A stretch of DNA of 64,000 nt from CAWJMD01 sp963700925 (GCA_963700925.1 OY969553.1:2542001-2606000), one strand, 5' to 3'. Shown: positions 16,522-27,161, counted from the stretch's first letter. The notes: generated by a model not told the origin, from the letters alone. A program made the numbers and translations.

Positions 16522-17121
16522 GTGTACGAGGGCGCGGTCCAGGATCTGATCGACGAGCTCGGGCGTCTGCCCGGGGTCGGGCCCAAGAGCGCCCAGCGCA
16601 TCGCGTTCTTCCTGCTGCAGTCCGACGAGGCCGACGTGCAGCGCCTCGTGACCGCCTTGACCGAGGTCAAGTCACGCGTCGTGTTCTGCGAGATCTGCGG
16701 CAACGTGTCCGAGCAGACCGAGTGCCGCATCTGCCGCGACCCGCGTCGCGACATGGCCCTGATCTGCGTGGTCGAGGAGCCGAAGGACGTCGTGGCCATC
16801 GAGCGGACCCGCGAGTTCCGCGGGCGGTACCACGTGCTCGGGGGAGCGATCAGTCCGATCGACGGGATCGGTCCCGACGACCTGCGCATCCGCGAGCTGA
16901 TGACTCGCCTGGCCGACGGCGTGGTCACCGAGATCATCATCGCCACCGACCCCAACCTCGAGGGCGAGGCGACAGCCTCGTTCCTGGCGCGGTTGCTGAA
17001 GCCGATGGGTCTGCGCGTGACGCGCCTCGCGTCCGGACTACCTGTCGGTGGAGACCTGGAGTATGCCGACGAAGTCACACTGGGGCGGGCCTTCGAGGGC
17101 CGCCGCCTGCTCGACGTCTGA
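16522..17121 (+). CDS. recR: Recombination mediator RecR
   Basis: A 199-aa protein of standard length: helix-hairpin-helix LGRLPGVGPKSAQRIAFFLL (13-32), zinc finger Cys56, 59, 68 and 71, TOPRIM domain starting ICVVEEPKDVVAIE (81-94) and the C-terminal ATP-binding-like motif region. RecR with RecO helps load RecA at gaps. It starts at GTG 16522, 95 nt after dnaX. A ybaB/ebfC gene, which in many bacteria lies between dnaX and recR, is not here. Confidence 0.96.
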   Translation: MYEGAVQDLIDELGRLPGVGPKSAQRIAFFLLQSDEADVQRLVTALTEVKSRVVFCEICGNVSEQTECRICRDPRRDMALICVVEEPKDVVAIERTREFRGRYHVLGGAISPIDGIGPDDLRIRELMTRLADGVVTEIIIATDPNLEGEATASFLARLLKPMGLRVTRLASGLPVGGDLEYADEVTLGRAFEGRRLLDV

Positions 17122-17146
17122 GACCACCCCACTCGAGGAACGAGCC

Positions 17147-17212
17147 ATGAGCGAGCGAAGCGAGCGAGTCAGACAACACAGCGCGTGCGAAATGGCGAGG
17201 AACGAGCCATGA
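17147..17212 (+). CDS. 21-codon upstream ORF overlapping the DUF5063 start
   Basis: ATG 17147 opens a 21-aa frame (MSERSERVRQHSACEMARNE, then P) whose TGA at 17210-17212 overlaps the downstream ATG as ATGA. Both ATGs sit in a duplicated ribosome-site/start cassette, CGAGGAACGAGCCATGAGCG, at about 17134 and 17196. It may be a coupled leader peptide or simply the by-product of a short duplication containing the GAGCGA repeats that are common in high-GC intergenic DNA. Confidence 0.35.
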   Translation: MSERSERVRQHSACEMARNEP

Positions 17213-17817
17213 GCGACGACAAGCCGACAGCAGCAGAGGCAGCCGAACCGAGTCCCGGTGTCGATGGTCCGACGCTCGAGGCGCTCGCGCACGACACGGC
17301 ACGGGAGGCCGCTGGCTACCTCGACGCCGTCACCGAGGTGGCGGCCGGCAGCCAGCCCGAGACGGCGTTGCCTGTGCTCCTCCTAGCCGTCTCGCAGGTC
17401 CTGCAGACCGGTGCCCGGCTCGGCGCGATCCTCGACGTGCTGCCGGAGGAGAAGTTCGAGCCCGACCCGGGCCCCGACGCCGATGTCGAGCCGGTGCGGT
17501 CCGGGCTGGCGAACCTCCTCGACGGGCTGGACGAGTACGCCGACGTGGTCGACCCCCTGACCGACCCCGAGGCCGCGCGGGGGATGCTCTCGGACGACCT
17601 CGCCGACGTCGCGGCGGCCCTGGCTCACGGTCTACGGCACTACGAGCAGGGCCAGCTGGTCGAGGCGCTGTGGTGGTGGCAGTTCTCGTACCTGTCGACG
17701 TGGGGTGACCGCGCCGCCAGCGCCCTGCGCGTGCTGCTGTCCGTGCTCGGCCACCTGAGGCTCGACGCCGACGACGAGGTGGTGGCCGAGGCCCAGTTCG
17801 AGGCTCTGCACACCTGA
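17209..17817 (+). CDS. DUF5063-family protein
   Basis: A 202-aa acidic soluble protein starting MSDDKPT. Family-like blocks are LLAVSQVLQTGARLG, a run of acidic residues, and the Trp-rich YEQGQLVEALWWWQFSYLST. Family members of this type recur downstream of recR in actinobacteria, and their role is unknown. The start at 17209 is chosen because the usual MSD opening and the second copy of the ribosome-site cassette lie there; the upstream frame from 17185 is short and unconserved. Translation may be coupled to the overlapping short ORF. Confidence 0.8.
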   Translation: MSDDKPTAAEAAEPSPGVDGPTLEALAHDTAREAAGYLDAVTEVAAGSQPETALPVLLLAVSQVLQTGARLGAILDVLPEEKFEPDPGPDADVEPVRSGLANLLDGLDEYADVVDPLTDPEAARGMLSDDLADVAAALAHGLRHYEQGQLVEALWWWQFSYLSTWGDRAASALRVLLSVLGHLRLDADDEVVAEAQFEALHT

Positions 17818-17841
17818 TCGCACCCTGGAAACCGGCTGGGC

Positions 17842-18999
17842 TCAGGCGATCCGCGTTCCGCGGGCGAGCCGCCGCACCGGGATCTCCAGGCGCCGCACCG
17901 TGCGCCAGAACCCGAGCGCGCCGAGCCCGAGGTTGATCGCCAGCCCGAACGGCCAGACGATGCCGGGCCTCGGGTCGTCCACGCCGAACATGAAGTCCGA
18001 GCCGTAGTCGCGCGAGGCGTAGCACTCGTTCACCGGCTCCTCTGCCCCGTGCTGTGCGACGGCGACCCCCTGCGCGATGGCGGCCAGCACGTCGTCGGTG
18101 TCACCCTGCGCGGGGGCAGCGTCCGCGACCACGACGTAGGGGTTCGCCGCCAGCAGCCACCAGGTGAACTCGGTGTGCGCCCGCTCGCGCGGCTCGACCG
18201 TCACCACGCACTCCGACTCGGGGATCTGCACCGGGGCTCCGTCCGACCGGTACGCATTCGCGGGGTCCACCAGCACCTGCACCTGGTCCGTCGTGGTCAC
18301 GAGCGGGTACGAGACCCCGAAGAAGATCAGCGTGCCGATGCACAGGAACGCCACCGTCAGGTACGTCATCACGGCGGACGACGCCGGCCGGGCGGTCACG
18401 GCCGACCAACCGAGCGCCATCGCACACACCGCCAGCAGGATCACCGACAGCATCACCACCGTTGCAAGGAACCTCAGCGGCGACGTGCCACCGGGCACCA
18501 TGGCGAGCAGCAGGAACGGCAGGCTCGTCGCCAGGAACACCAGGGCCGTGATCCATGCGGCGAGCAGCTTGCCGGTGGCGATCTCGAGGGGCGTCAGCAG
18601 CGTCATCTGGAGCGGCGCCAGGGTGCCGGCGGCACGGTCGCCGTTGACGCTCGTCGAGCTGAGGGCGGGGGCGACCAGCAGCCCGAGCGTCAGCACGAGG
18701 AAGGCGATCGCACCGAAGAGGAAGGTGCCCGAGCCCTGGTCGAAGCCCGCCGCCAGCATCGTCAGACTCGAGATCACGGCGATCGTGCCGAAGAACAGCC
18801 CCAGCATCAGCCGCCACCGGCTGGAGCGGACCCGTTGCCGCAGCTCGAGGCGGACGACTGTGCGGACGGCCGCCGCGCTCAAGGACCACGTGCCCCGGTG
18901 CTTGTGCGCCCCGGGCTCGGGCGGTGGCGCGAGCGCTGTAGAGGCGTTCCACTGAGCCTGCGGTTCGGGCCGCGGCTCGGGTTGCGTGGGATGGCTCAT
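17842..18999 (-). CDS. ABC-2 type transporter permease
   Basis: A 385-aa integral membrane protein with a Pro/Glu-rich cytoplasmic N-terminus, then RTVVRLELRQRVRSSRWRL just before helix 1, a typical ABC-2 opening. About six membrane helices are visible (for example FFGTIAVISSLTMLAAGF, FLFGAIAFLVLTLGLLV, VMLSVILLAVCAMALGW), with a large extracytoplasmic loop rich in charged residues between about 235 and 330. The ATPase gene lies directly upstream with an ATGA overlap. Together they probably form an exporter; the substrate is unknown. Confidence 0.85.
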   Translation of the reverse strand: MSHPTQPEPRPEPQAQWNASTALAPPPEPGAHKHRGTWSLSAAAVRTVVRLELRQRVRSSRWRLMLGLFFGTIAVISSLTMLAAGFDQGSGTFLFGAIAFLVLTLGLLVAPALSSTSVNGDRAAGTLAPLQMTLLTPLEIATGKLLAAWITALVFLATSLPFLLLAMVPGGTSPLRFLATVVMLSVILLAVCAMALGWSAVTARPASSAVMTYLTVAFLCIGTLIFFGVSYPLVTTTDQVQVLVDPANAYRSDGAPVQIPESECVVTVEPRERAHTEFTWWLLAANPYVVVADAAPAQGDTDDVLAAIAQGVAVAQHGAEEPVNECYASRDYGSDFMFGVDDPRPGIVWPFGLAINLGLGALGFWRTVRRLEIPVRRLARGTRIA

Positions 19000-19985
19000 G
19001 CGCGGTCCGACTCCAGTCCCAGGTAGACCTGCTCGAGCGCTCCGGCCGCCGGGGCCTGCGACACCATCGGAACCCCGTCCCTGACCAGGTCTCGCAGCAG
19101 CTCGGCGGCGACCTCGGCCGACGGCAGCTCGATCTGGACCTCGTCGGTGCGAGCCGTCGAGGGGTCCACCACCTCGACCACGCCGTGCTCGCGCAGCCAG
19201 GTGCGCAGGTGCTCGGTGTCGAGGGCCCGAAGCTGCCAGCGACGCATCCGCAGGCCCATCGCGGCGACCGTCGCGTCCTGAACCGTCCGCCCACGGGAGA
19301 CGAAGATCGCCCGGTCGGCCAGGTCGTCGAGCTCTGCCAGCACGTGACTCGAGACGAGCACGGCCTTGCCCTGCGCGGCGAGCTGGCGCAGCAGCACTCG
19401 CAGCTCGATCCGCGAGCGCGGGTCGAGGCCGGAGGCCGGCTCGTCGAGCAGCAGCACCTGGGGGTCGTTGATCAGCGCGCGGGCGACCCCGAGTCGCTGC
19501 TTCTGTCCGCGCGACAGTACGCGGGCCGGGGCGTCAGCCAGCTCGGACAGGTGCACTTGTTGGAGCAGTGACGTCGCCCGCTGATCTCCGAGACCGGCGG
19601 GCAGCCGGTACGCGTCGGCGAACGTCGTCAGCACCTCGCGGCACGTGAGCGTGTCCCAGGTGCCGAGCACGTCCGGCATCCAGCCCACCCGACCGCGGAC
19701 GGCGCTGGAGTCGGTCATCGGGTTCGCGCCGCAGACCGTCAGGCCACCGTGGTCGGGCGCCAGCAGCCCGGCCATCATCAGCATCAGCGTGGTCTTGCCC
19801 GAGCCGTTGGGGCCGACGAGGGCGGTCACCTGTCCGGGTGGCACCCGAAGGTCCATGTGGTCGACCGCCACCACCAGGTCGAACGTGCGCCGCAGCCCGA
19901 CCCCCACGACTCCTGCTGCCCCCGCGCCGTCCACGTCCTGGCTCGGGCCGGGCACGGGAGGCGGGACCCCCACCCCTGTCGTCAT
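18996..19985 (-). CDS. ABC transporter ATP-binding protein
   Basis: A 329-aa ATPase with Walker A GPNGSGKT, signature LSRGQKQRLG, Walker B VLLLDEPASGLD and the switch His in VLVSSHV. The last ~80 residues are an extra domain with an alpha/beta look, common in ATPases of ABC-2 exporters. The ATG at 19985 gives the MTTGVGV opening; the frame extends upstream to 20033, but that part is unconserved. Its stop overlaps the permease start. A promoter would lie in the 188-nt gap shared with the divergent CAP gene. Confidence 0.88.
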   Translation of the reverse strand: MTTGVGVPPPVPGPSQDVDGAGAAGVVGVGLRRTFDLVVAVDHMDLRVPPGQVTALVGPNGSGKTTLMLMMAGLLAPDHGGLTVCGANPMTDSSAVRGRVGWMPDVLGTWDTLTCREVLTTFADAYRLPAGLGDQRATSLLQQVHLSELADAPARVLSRGQKQRLGVARALINDPQVLLLDEPASGLDPRSRIELRVLLRQLAAQGKAVLVSSHVLAELDDLADRAIFVSRGRTVQDATVAAMGLRMRRWQLRALDTEHLRTWLREHGVVEVVDPSTARTDEVQIELPSAEVAAELLRDLVRDGVPMVSQAPAAGALEQVYLGLESDRA

Positions 19986-20173
19986 GGGGCTGACAGTACG
20001 CGGCGCCGCGCACGTTCGGTTGCGAGGTCGCACCGATCAACCGCCGGCGGCGGCACCCGGGGCGGCGACGGATGCTCGGTGACCCTGTGTCAGACCCGGT
20101 CACTCATCGGGGTGATCCAGTCACTGCCGAGGCGCGTCGAAGAACCGGGAACCCACGCGCCAGGAGACCCGAG

Positions 20174-21412
20174 ATGCTTGCTGTTGCCCGTCAAGGCCCG
20201 ACCGCCCGAGCGTGGGCCGTCCTCGCAGCAGTCCTGATGACGGCGGGCCTGATGGTCGCCCTCACGCCGAGCCCGTCGAACGCGGCGGCCGCCGACCTGT
20301 ACAACGCTGTGAACGCGTCGCGGGCGTCAGCAGGTGTGGCTCCCTTGGTGCGCGACTCCCGGCTGGACTCCGTCGCCCAGGCCTGGACCGTGCACATGGT
20401 CTCGCACGGGCTGGCGCACAACCCGAACTTCTCGTCGCAGATCCCCTCCGGCTGGACGCTCGCGGGGGAGAACGTCGGGTACGCCGGCAGCGACTCCCAG
20501 CTGCACGCGGCCTGGATGGGATCGTCGGGCCACCGCGCCAACATCGTGAACTCGCGCTACACGTCCGTCGGCATCGGCTATGTGGTGTCCGGTGGCCGGG
20601 TGTGGGGCACACAGGTCTTCGCCGCCTACTCCGGAACGGTGCCGCCGCCCCCGGCCTCCAAGGGCACCGACTTCACCAGCGACGCTCGCTCAGATGTGGT
20701 GGCCCGCACCGACGGTGGAGACCTCGTCGTCTATCCCGGCGACGGTCGTGGAGGGCTCGACGGCTCGGTTGACGCCGGCCATGGCTGGGGCTCGATGACC
20801 GCTCTCGCGGCGGTGCAGGACGTGAACGGCGACGGCGATGGTGACCTCTTCGCCCGCGACTCCGCAGGCAAGCTGGTGCTCTATCCGGGCGACGGTCGGG
20901 GCGGCTTCGACAGCGCTGCCCAGGTCGGACACGGGTGGGGCTCGATGTCGCTCATCCTGTCGGCCGGAGACACCAACCGCGACGGGGCCACCGACCTGTT
21001 CGCCCGCGACTCCGCAGGCAAGCTGTGGCTGTACCCGGGCAACGGCCGGGGTGGCCTGGGCAGGGGCGTGCTGGCAGGAACGGGCTGGAGCGGGATGGTC
21101 GAGCTGGTCTCCACCGGTGACGTGACGCGTGACGGCTTCCCCGACCTCTACGCGCGCAGCAGCACCGGACGCTTGCACCTCTACACGGGCAACGGCAGGG
21201 GCGGCCTCGTCTACCGCACCGAGGTGGGCAAGGGATGGTCAACGATGGTCGACCTCGCAGGCCCCGGCGACCTCAACGGTGACGGCACCGGCGATCTGCT
21301 GGTCGTCGACGGCAACGGCGCGCTGCAGCGCTACCTGGCGAACGGGTCCGGCGGCTTCAAGCCCGCTGTCGTGATCGGACATGGCTGGCAAGGGATGAAC
21401 GGCATCGGCTGA
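20174..21412 (+). CDS. Secreted CAP-domain protein with FG-GAP-like repeats
   Basis: A 412-aa exported protein. The signal peptide spans about 1-41 (hydrophobic AWAVLAAVLMTAGLMVALTP, then SNAAAA). A CAP/SCP domain follows (LYNAVNASRASAGVAPL, WTVHMVSHGLAHN, AGENVGYAG, SSGHRANIVNSRYTSVGIG) with the His and Glu residues of the family cavity. The C-terminal half consists of about four FG-GAP/VCBS-like propeller blades repeating DGDGDLFARDSAGKL and LYPGDGRGG. The start at 20174 has GGAG 8 nt upstream. The role is unclear; such proteins act at the cell surface, perhaps binding carbohydrate or metal. Confidence 0.88.
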   Translation: MLAVARQGPTARAWAVLAAVLMTAGLMVALTPSPSNAAAADLYNAVNASRASAGVAPLVRDSRLDSVAQAWTVHMVSHGLAHNPNFSSQIPSGWTLAGENVGYAGSDSQLHAAWMGSSGHRANIVNSRYTSVGIGYVVSGGRVWGTQVFAAYSGTVPPPPASKGTDFTSDARSDVVARTDGGDLVVYPGDGRGGLDGSVDAGHGWGSMTALAAVQDVNGDGDGDLFARDSAGKLVLYPGDGRGGFDSAAQVGHGWGSMSLILSAGDTNRDGATDLFARDSAGKLWLYPGNGRGGLGRGVLAGTGWSGMVELVSTGDVTRDGFPDLYARSSTGRLHLYTGNGRGGLVYRTEVGKGWSTMVDLAGPGDLNGDGTGDLLVVDGNGALQRYLANGSGGFKPAVVIGHGWQGMNGIG

Positions 21413-21563
21413 CCGACCGGCGTCGACTGACCGACCGGCATCCGGACGTCGGATCTCAGCCTTCAGGACGTCGTTACACTCCACTCCTGGCTGGTCGGTG
21501 TCGCGGGTGTGCCGTGCGACGCGGGGCAGTCCCCAAGGCTGTCGACCGCTCAGGAGTGCCAGC

Positions 21564-22829
<1,266 letters not shown>

Positions 22830-22844
22830 CCCCTTGCTCTCCTC

Positions 22845-22865
22845 ACCCACATGCCCCCTGTGGGT
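22845..22865. terminator. Bidirectional-type hairpin after aspartokinase gene
   Basis: ACCCACA (22845-22851) pairs with TGTGGGT (22859-22865), 16 nt after the aspartokinase stop and before the convergent ligase gene. The stem is short, so it is a modest candidate. Confidence 0.4.
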
Positions 22866-22931
22866 CACTCTCCCCACCCACACAATTTCGCCGAAAACTG
22901 TTGGTGGGACGAGTAACCGCTCAGTGCGGTC

Positions 22932-24041
22932 TCACCCTGGCGCGGTGACCTCCACGGCGAGGCGGACGACCTCCTGCAGCCGTCCGGCTCGGCGGTAGGT
23001 CTCTCGCTGACGCGCCGCGCCGGTCCCGCGGGTGCGCAGAGCCGTGAGCAGTTCGGTCACGGAGTCAAGGTCGCCGTACTCCTCGAGAGCCGGTCGCACG
23101 TGGTCCACGAGGGCGTCGACCGCAACACCCGCGGGCACGGGCGTGGCCGTGCGCGGGTCGACCAGCGCACCCGTCAGCCCCGAGTGCCCGGCCCGCCACG
23201 TCGCCACCCGCAACACCTCGGTGCGCACGTCGGCCGCGGGAACGCCTTGACGCCACTCGGCCGCCGCTGTCTGCACGAGCGCCCGCGACAGCCCCGCGAC
23301 GGCCACTGCGTCGTCGGCCTCCATGCAGACATCGGCGACGCGGATCTCGATCGTCGGGAAGCTGTCTGACAGGCGGGCGTCGAAGTAGACCATGCCGACG
23401 TCGAGGATCGTGCCGGTGTCGACAAGCGCCTGCACGGCCCGCTGGTAGATCTCGGCCGTGCCGAAAAGCCCGTACGGCCCGGCCGACGGCCACTGCGACC
23501 AGCTCTGCGACCGGAAGCTCTCGTACCCCGTGGCTCTGCCCTGCTGGAAGGGCGAGTTCACGCTGAGCGCGAGGAGCACCGGCAACCAGACACGGATCCG
23601 GTCGAGGACCGCGACCCCTTCGTCATCGCCGTCGACCTCGACGTGCACGTGCATGCCGCAGCAGAGCTGCTCCATTCCCGTCACGCCGAAGCTGCGCACC
23701 ATCTGCCCGTACCGCGACTTCGGGGTCGTCGTCGGCTGCACCTCGATCGGCGACGTCGCCAGTGCCGCGACCTCGGCGCCTGCTGCTCGAGCGGCCTTCG
23801 ATGCCGACGCGCGCTGCTGCCGCACCTCGCGCCCGAGTTCCGCCAACGATCGGCACGGACGGGTGTCGGTCTCGATCTGCTCCTGCTGCAGCTCCTCCTC
23901 GACCAACCCGCCGGGACCGGCCTGTCGCGACGCGGACTGGGAACCGACAGCAGCCAGCGCCTCGGCGGCGACCGCGACGGGCTTCCCGCTCTCGGGGTCG
24001 ACCAGCAGCAGCTCCTCCTCGACCCCGACCGTTCGTGTCAT
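22932..24041 (-). CDS. YbdK-type carboxylate-amine ligase (GCS2 family)
   Basis: A 369-aa glutamate-cysteine-ligase-2-family protein: TVGVEEELLLVDPESG at the N-terminus, the metal-binding EEELQQEQIET, CGMHVHVEVD, and PTIEIRVADVCMEADDA. Family members ligate a carboxylate and an amine using ATP; YbdK has weak gamma-glutamylcysteine synthetase activity, but the physiological substrate is generally unsettled. I chose ATG 24041 because the conserved opening begins there. It lies 43 nt downstream of the SMP-30 gene on the same strand and may be cotranscribed with it. Confidence 0.88.
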   Translation of the reverse strand: MTRTVGVEEELLLVDPESGKPVAVAAEALAAVGSQSASRQAGPGGLVEEELQQEQIETDTRPCRSLAELGREVRQQRASASKAARAAGAEVAALATSPIEVQPTTTPKSRYGQMVRSFGVTGMEQLCCGMHVHVEVDGDDEGVAVLDRIRVWLPVLLALSVNSPFQQGRATGYESFRSQSWSQWPSAGPYGLFGTAEIYQRAVQALVDTGTILDVGMVYFDARLSDSFPTIEIRVADVCMEADDAVAVAGLSRALVQTAAAEWRQGVPAADVRTEVLRVATWRAGHSGLTGALVDPRTATPVPAGVAVDALVDHVRPALEEYGDLDSVTELLTALRTRGTGAARQRETYRRAGRLQEVVRLAVEVTAPG

Positions 24042-24084
24042 CGGCGCCAGTCTGCTGCCGATCGAGCGGACGTGCAGGTCGCAG

Positions 24085-24945
24085 TCATCCGGCGAACGTG
24101 TGCACCTCGACCCCGCGCACACCGGGCCGGCACCGGAACAGCGCCCCAGCCAAGGGTTCGTCGGCCGGATCGACCCCCTCACGCGAGGTCGTGACGTACA
24201 GGTCGGAGAGCTCCGGCCCACCGAACGCGCACGCGGTCACCTTGCTCGCAGGGATCTCGACGACGGCATCGAGGCGGCCGTCCGCCGTGTAGCGGTGCAC
24301 CGCCCGTCCGCCCCACAACGCCACCCAGACACAGCCTTCCGCGTCCAGCGTCAGACCGTCGGGCGCTCCTTGCTCGGACGGGATCGTGACCAGTGGTCGG
24401 CGGTCGACAAAATCTCCCGTCTCGGAGTCCACTGTGAGGACGTCGACCCGCTGGGTGGGGGTGTCCACGTAGTAGGCGAGGGAGCCGTCCGGCGTCCACG
24501 CCAGGCCGTTCGAGATCGTGGAACCTTCCAGCACCACCGCGGTCGACCCGTCCGGATCCAGCCGGTACAGCTTGCCCCGGCCGGGAGCCTCGTCGTACGC
24601 CATCGAGCCGCAGTAGAAGCGCCCGCGCGCGTCACAGGCGCCGTCGTTCATCCGCACGCTGGTGTCGGTCCACACCGGAGGCAGCAGCCGGGGCGTGGTG
24701 GCGTCGGGATCGAGCAGGGCAAATCCGCGTTCCACGCCGAGTACCAGGCCACCCCCGGCGCGCGGACGGACGGCGCCCAGCACTTCGGCGGCCAGGTGCC
24801 GGCGGGTGACGCGCTCGTCGGCGCCCAGCGAGAGGAGGTCGCCGGCCAGCATGTCGACCCAGTGCATGGCCCCGACGGCGGCGTCCCACACCGGGCCCTC
24901 GCCGTGGTGCGCCAGCGGCTCGGTCACCTGTTCGATCGCAGTCAC
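24085..24945 (-). CDS. SMP-30/gluconolactonase-family hydrolase
   Basis: A 286-aa six-bladed propeller with family marks: HGEGPVWDAAVGAMHWVD (metal-binding Glu), VRMNDGACDARGRFYCG (Asn and Asp ligands), ISNGLAWTPDGSLAYYVDT (Asn-Gly, Asp), GAPDGLTLDAEGCVWVALWG. Members hydrolyse sugar lactones or related esters. The start is GTG 24945 with GAGGAG five nt before it. The gene is divergent from a LacI regulator, with 130 nt between them, so it is probably part of the same regulon as the importer operon and may open a lactone made by the MocA-type dehydrogenase. Confidence 0.9.
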   Translation of the reverse strand: MTAIEQVTEPLAHHGEGPVWDAAVGAMHWVDMLAGDLLSLGADERVTRRHLAAEVLGAVRPRAGGGLVLGVERGFALLDPDATTPRLLPPVWTDTSVRMNDGACDARGRFYCGSMAYDEAPGRGKLYRLDPDGSTAVVLEGSTISNGLAWTPDGSLAYYVDTPTQRVDVLTVDSETGDFVDRRPLVTIPSEQGAPDGLTLDAEGCVWVALWGGRAVHRYTADGRLDAVVEIPASKVTACAFGGPELSDLYVTTSREGVDPADEPLAGALFRCRPGVRGVEVHTFAG

Positions 24946-25075
24946 ATGGCTCCTCTCGATGCCCCGCCGCGTCCGCCGAACCCTTGCAGGTGCCGTCCGT
25001 CGGCGCACGCGTCGACGTCCGGGGAGTGGACGCGCGTTTGACAGGACCCAGGGCCGCCGGTGATCCTCGTCTGCC

Positions 25076-26212
25076 ATGACTACGTTGTCATCAGGACGGG
25101 CCGGACAGGCTGGACAGCCCGAGGGGTCCGTCGACGCCTCGGCGACCGTCCGCCCGGCCGGGCGCCTGCCGACGATGGTCGACGTCGCCCGCCGCGCCGG
25201 GATCTCGCAGAAGACCGTGAGCCGCGTGGTGAACCAGGAGCCGGGCGTGCGGCCGGACACCGCGGAGCGCGTCAACCGGGCCATCCGCGAGCTCGGCTTC
25301 CGCCGCCACGACGGCGCCAGCCACCTGCGCCGGGGGAGCAGTACCGCCAGCATCGGCCTGGTGCTCGAGGACCTGGCCGGGCCCTTCTACGCGGCTGTCA
25401 CCGCAGCCGTGGAGCGGTCGGCCCGCGAGCGCGGATACCTGCTGCTGACGGGGTCGGCGGACGGCGACCCCGAGCGCGCCGGCGATCTCGTGCGGGCCTT
25501 CGCCGCCCGGCGCGTGGACGGGCTGCTGATCGCACCCAACCTGGTCGGCGACGAGGTGCTGACGTCGAGCCTTCCCCCCGACGTGCCCGCCGTGCTGCTC
25601 GACCGTCCGAGCGCGGACGGCAGCACCGACGAAGTGGTCTCCGACAACGCCGGCGGAGTCGCCCAGGCCGTCGATCACCTCGTCGAGCGTGGGCACCGGC
25701 GCATCACCTACCTCGGGGACGACGAGCGGTACTGGACGGCGAGACAGCGGCGCGACGGCTTCCTGACCGCCTGCGCCCGCCATGGTCTGCCCACCGAGGG
25801 GATGGTCTCGCTCGGCGCCCTGGCACCGGAACAGATCGCCGAAGCCGCCCGATCCTGGGACACCGGCGACGACCCGGTGACGGCGGTGGTCACGGGCAAC
25901 AACCTCGCCACCGCCGCACTGCTCAGGTGCCTGCATGACCGGCCGGGACGGCGGCCCGCCCACGTCGGTTTCGACGAGCTCGATCTCGCCGACGTCCTCG
26001 ACCCACCCCTCACGACCGTGGCGCAGGACGCGGGCGGCATCGGCCAGGCCGCGGTCTCGCTGCTGTTCGAACGCATCGCCCAACCCGACCTTCCGCCCCG
26101 GCACGTCGTCGTGCCCACCCAGCTGACCGTCCGGGCATCGAGCCCGTTCGCCGAGACCCCGTTCGTGAAGACCCCGCCCAGAGCAACCCCAGGAGAAACC
26201 CGTGTCCCGTAG
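25076..26212 (+). CDS. LacI-family transcriptional regulator
   Basis: A 378-aa repressor-type protein. A ~30-residue N-terminal extension precedes the LacI helix-turn-helix and hinge (TMVDVARRAGISQKTVSRVV), and a periplasmic-binding-protein-like ligand domain follows (TASIGLVLEDLAGPFYAAV, VDGLLIAPN, DNAGGVAQAVDHLVERGHRR). The C-terminal tail after LTVRASSP is Pro/Thr-rich and unusual, and it overlaps the next start by 11 nt. TTGACA at about 25038 with 17 nt to a weak TGATCC would put transcription start within a few nt of the ATG, so a leaderless mRNA is possible. It probably controls both divergent sets. Confidence 0.88.
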   Translation: MTTLSSGRAGQAGQPEGSVDASATVRPAGRLPTMVDVARRAGISQKTVSRVVNQEPGVRPDTAERVNRAIRELGFRRHDGASHLRRGSSTASIGLVLEDLAGPFYAAVTAAVERSARERGYLLLTGSADGDPERAGDLVRAFAARRVDGLLIAPNLVGDEVLTSSLPPDVPAVLLDRPSADGSTDEVVSDNAGGVAQAVDHLVERGHRRITYLGDDERYWTARQRRDGFLTACARHGLPTEGMVSLGALAPEQIAEAARSWDTGDDPVTAVVTGNNLATAALLRCLHDRPGRRPAHVGFDELDLADVLDPPLTTVAQDAGGIGQAAVSLLFERIAQPDLPPRHVVVPTQLTVRASSPFAETPFVKTPPRATPGETRVP

Positions 26213-27161
26213 TACTCTCGCCCGCACCTTCGTCCCAGCAGCGCTGAGCGCCGCGCTCCTGCTGAGTGCCTGCGGCGGCGGCAACGACGCGTCCGCCGGC
26301 TCCGGGTCCGACGAGGGCGAAGGCAGCTCCGACTCGGCCGTCCCCGACACCAGCGCCATCGTCGACGGTGTGACGGAGGATCCCGCGATCGCCGGGGCGC
26401 TGCCCGCCGTGCTGTCAACCGACGGGACGCTGGTCATCGGGTCGAACGTGCAGTCCCCGCCTAACAACTTCTACGCCGAAGACGGTTCGACGCCAGTGGG
26501 TTTCGAGGTCGACCTGATCACCTCGATCGGGAGGAAGCTCGGGCTCGAGGTCGAGTACCAGGACATGGCGTTCGACTCGCTCATCACCAGCCTGCAGTCC
26601 GGCAGGGTCGACGCCACCATCGCGGGGATGAACGACACCGCCGAACGCCAAGAGGCGATCGACTTCGTCGACTACTTCACGTCCGGCATCACGATCATGG
26701 TCCAGGCAGGGAACCCGGCGGAGATCGGCGCCAGTGAAGACCTGTGCGGCAAGAAGATCGCCGTCGTCCAGGGCACGACGCAGGAGGCCTTCGCTGCCGA
26801 GCAGACCACGAAGTGCGAGGCGGCCGGGGACCCGGCGCTCGACGTTACGTCGACGCCGAGTGACTCGCAGAACCAGACCCAGCTGCGCACCGGACGGGTC
26901 GACGCGATCCTGAACGACCTTCCCACCGCCGTCTACATCTCCAAGACCGCGGGCGACGGCAAGTACTTCGAGACGGTCGACCAGGCGCCGATCAACGGTG
27001 GCCCGTATGGCATCGGGATCAACAAGGACCAGCGTGACCTGAGCTCGGCGGTGCAGCAGGCGCTCCAGGCGCTGATCGACGACGGCACCTACACCGAGAT
27101 CCTCGAAGCCTGGGACGTCACCACTGGTGCCCTGGACAAGGCGACCGTCAACGGTGCCTGA
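26202..27161 (+). CDS. Amino-acid-type ABC transporter substrate-binding lipoprotein
   Basis: A 319-aa SBP family 3 lipoprotein: signal with lipobox LLSAC (Cys24), a Gly/Ser/Asp-rich linker, then the two-lobed domain (LVIGSNVQSPPNNFYAEDGS, PVGFEVDLITSIGRKLGLEV, FDSLITSLQSGRVDATIAGM, GKKIAVVQGT, LRTGRVDAILNDLPTAVY). The family binds polar amino acids and opines. The GTG at 26202 has AGGAGA upstream and overlaps the regulator stop. The partner permease start overlaps its end by 8 nt. Confidence 0.9.
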   Translation: MSRSTLARTFVPAALSAALLLSACGGGNDASAGSGSDEGEGSSDSAVPDTSAIVDGVTEDPAIAGALPAVLSTDGTLVIGSNVQSPPNNFYAEDGSTPVGFEVDLITSIGRKLGLEVEYQDMAFDSLITSLQSGRVDATIAGMNDTAERQEAIDFVDYFTSGITIMVQAGNPAEIGASEDLCGKKIAVVQGTTQEAFAAEQTTKCEAAGDPALDVTSTPSDSQNQTQLRTGRVDAILNDLPTAVYISKTAGDGKYFETVDQAPINGGPYGIGINKDQRDLSSAVQQALQALIDDGTYTEILEAWDVTTGALDKATVNGA

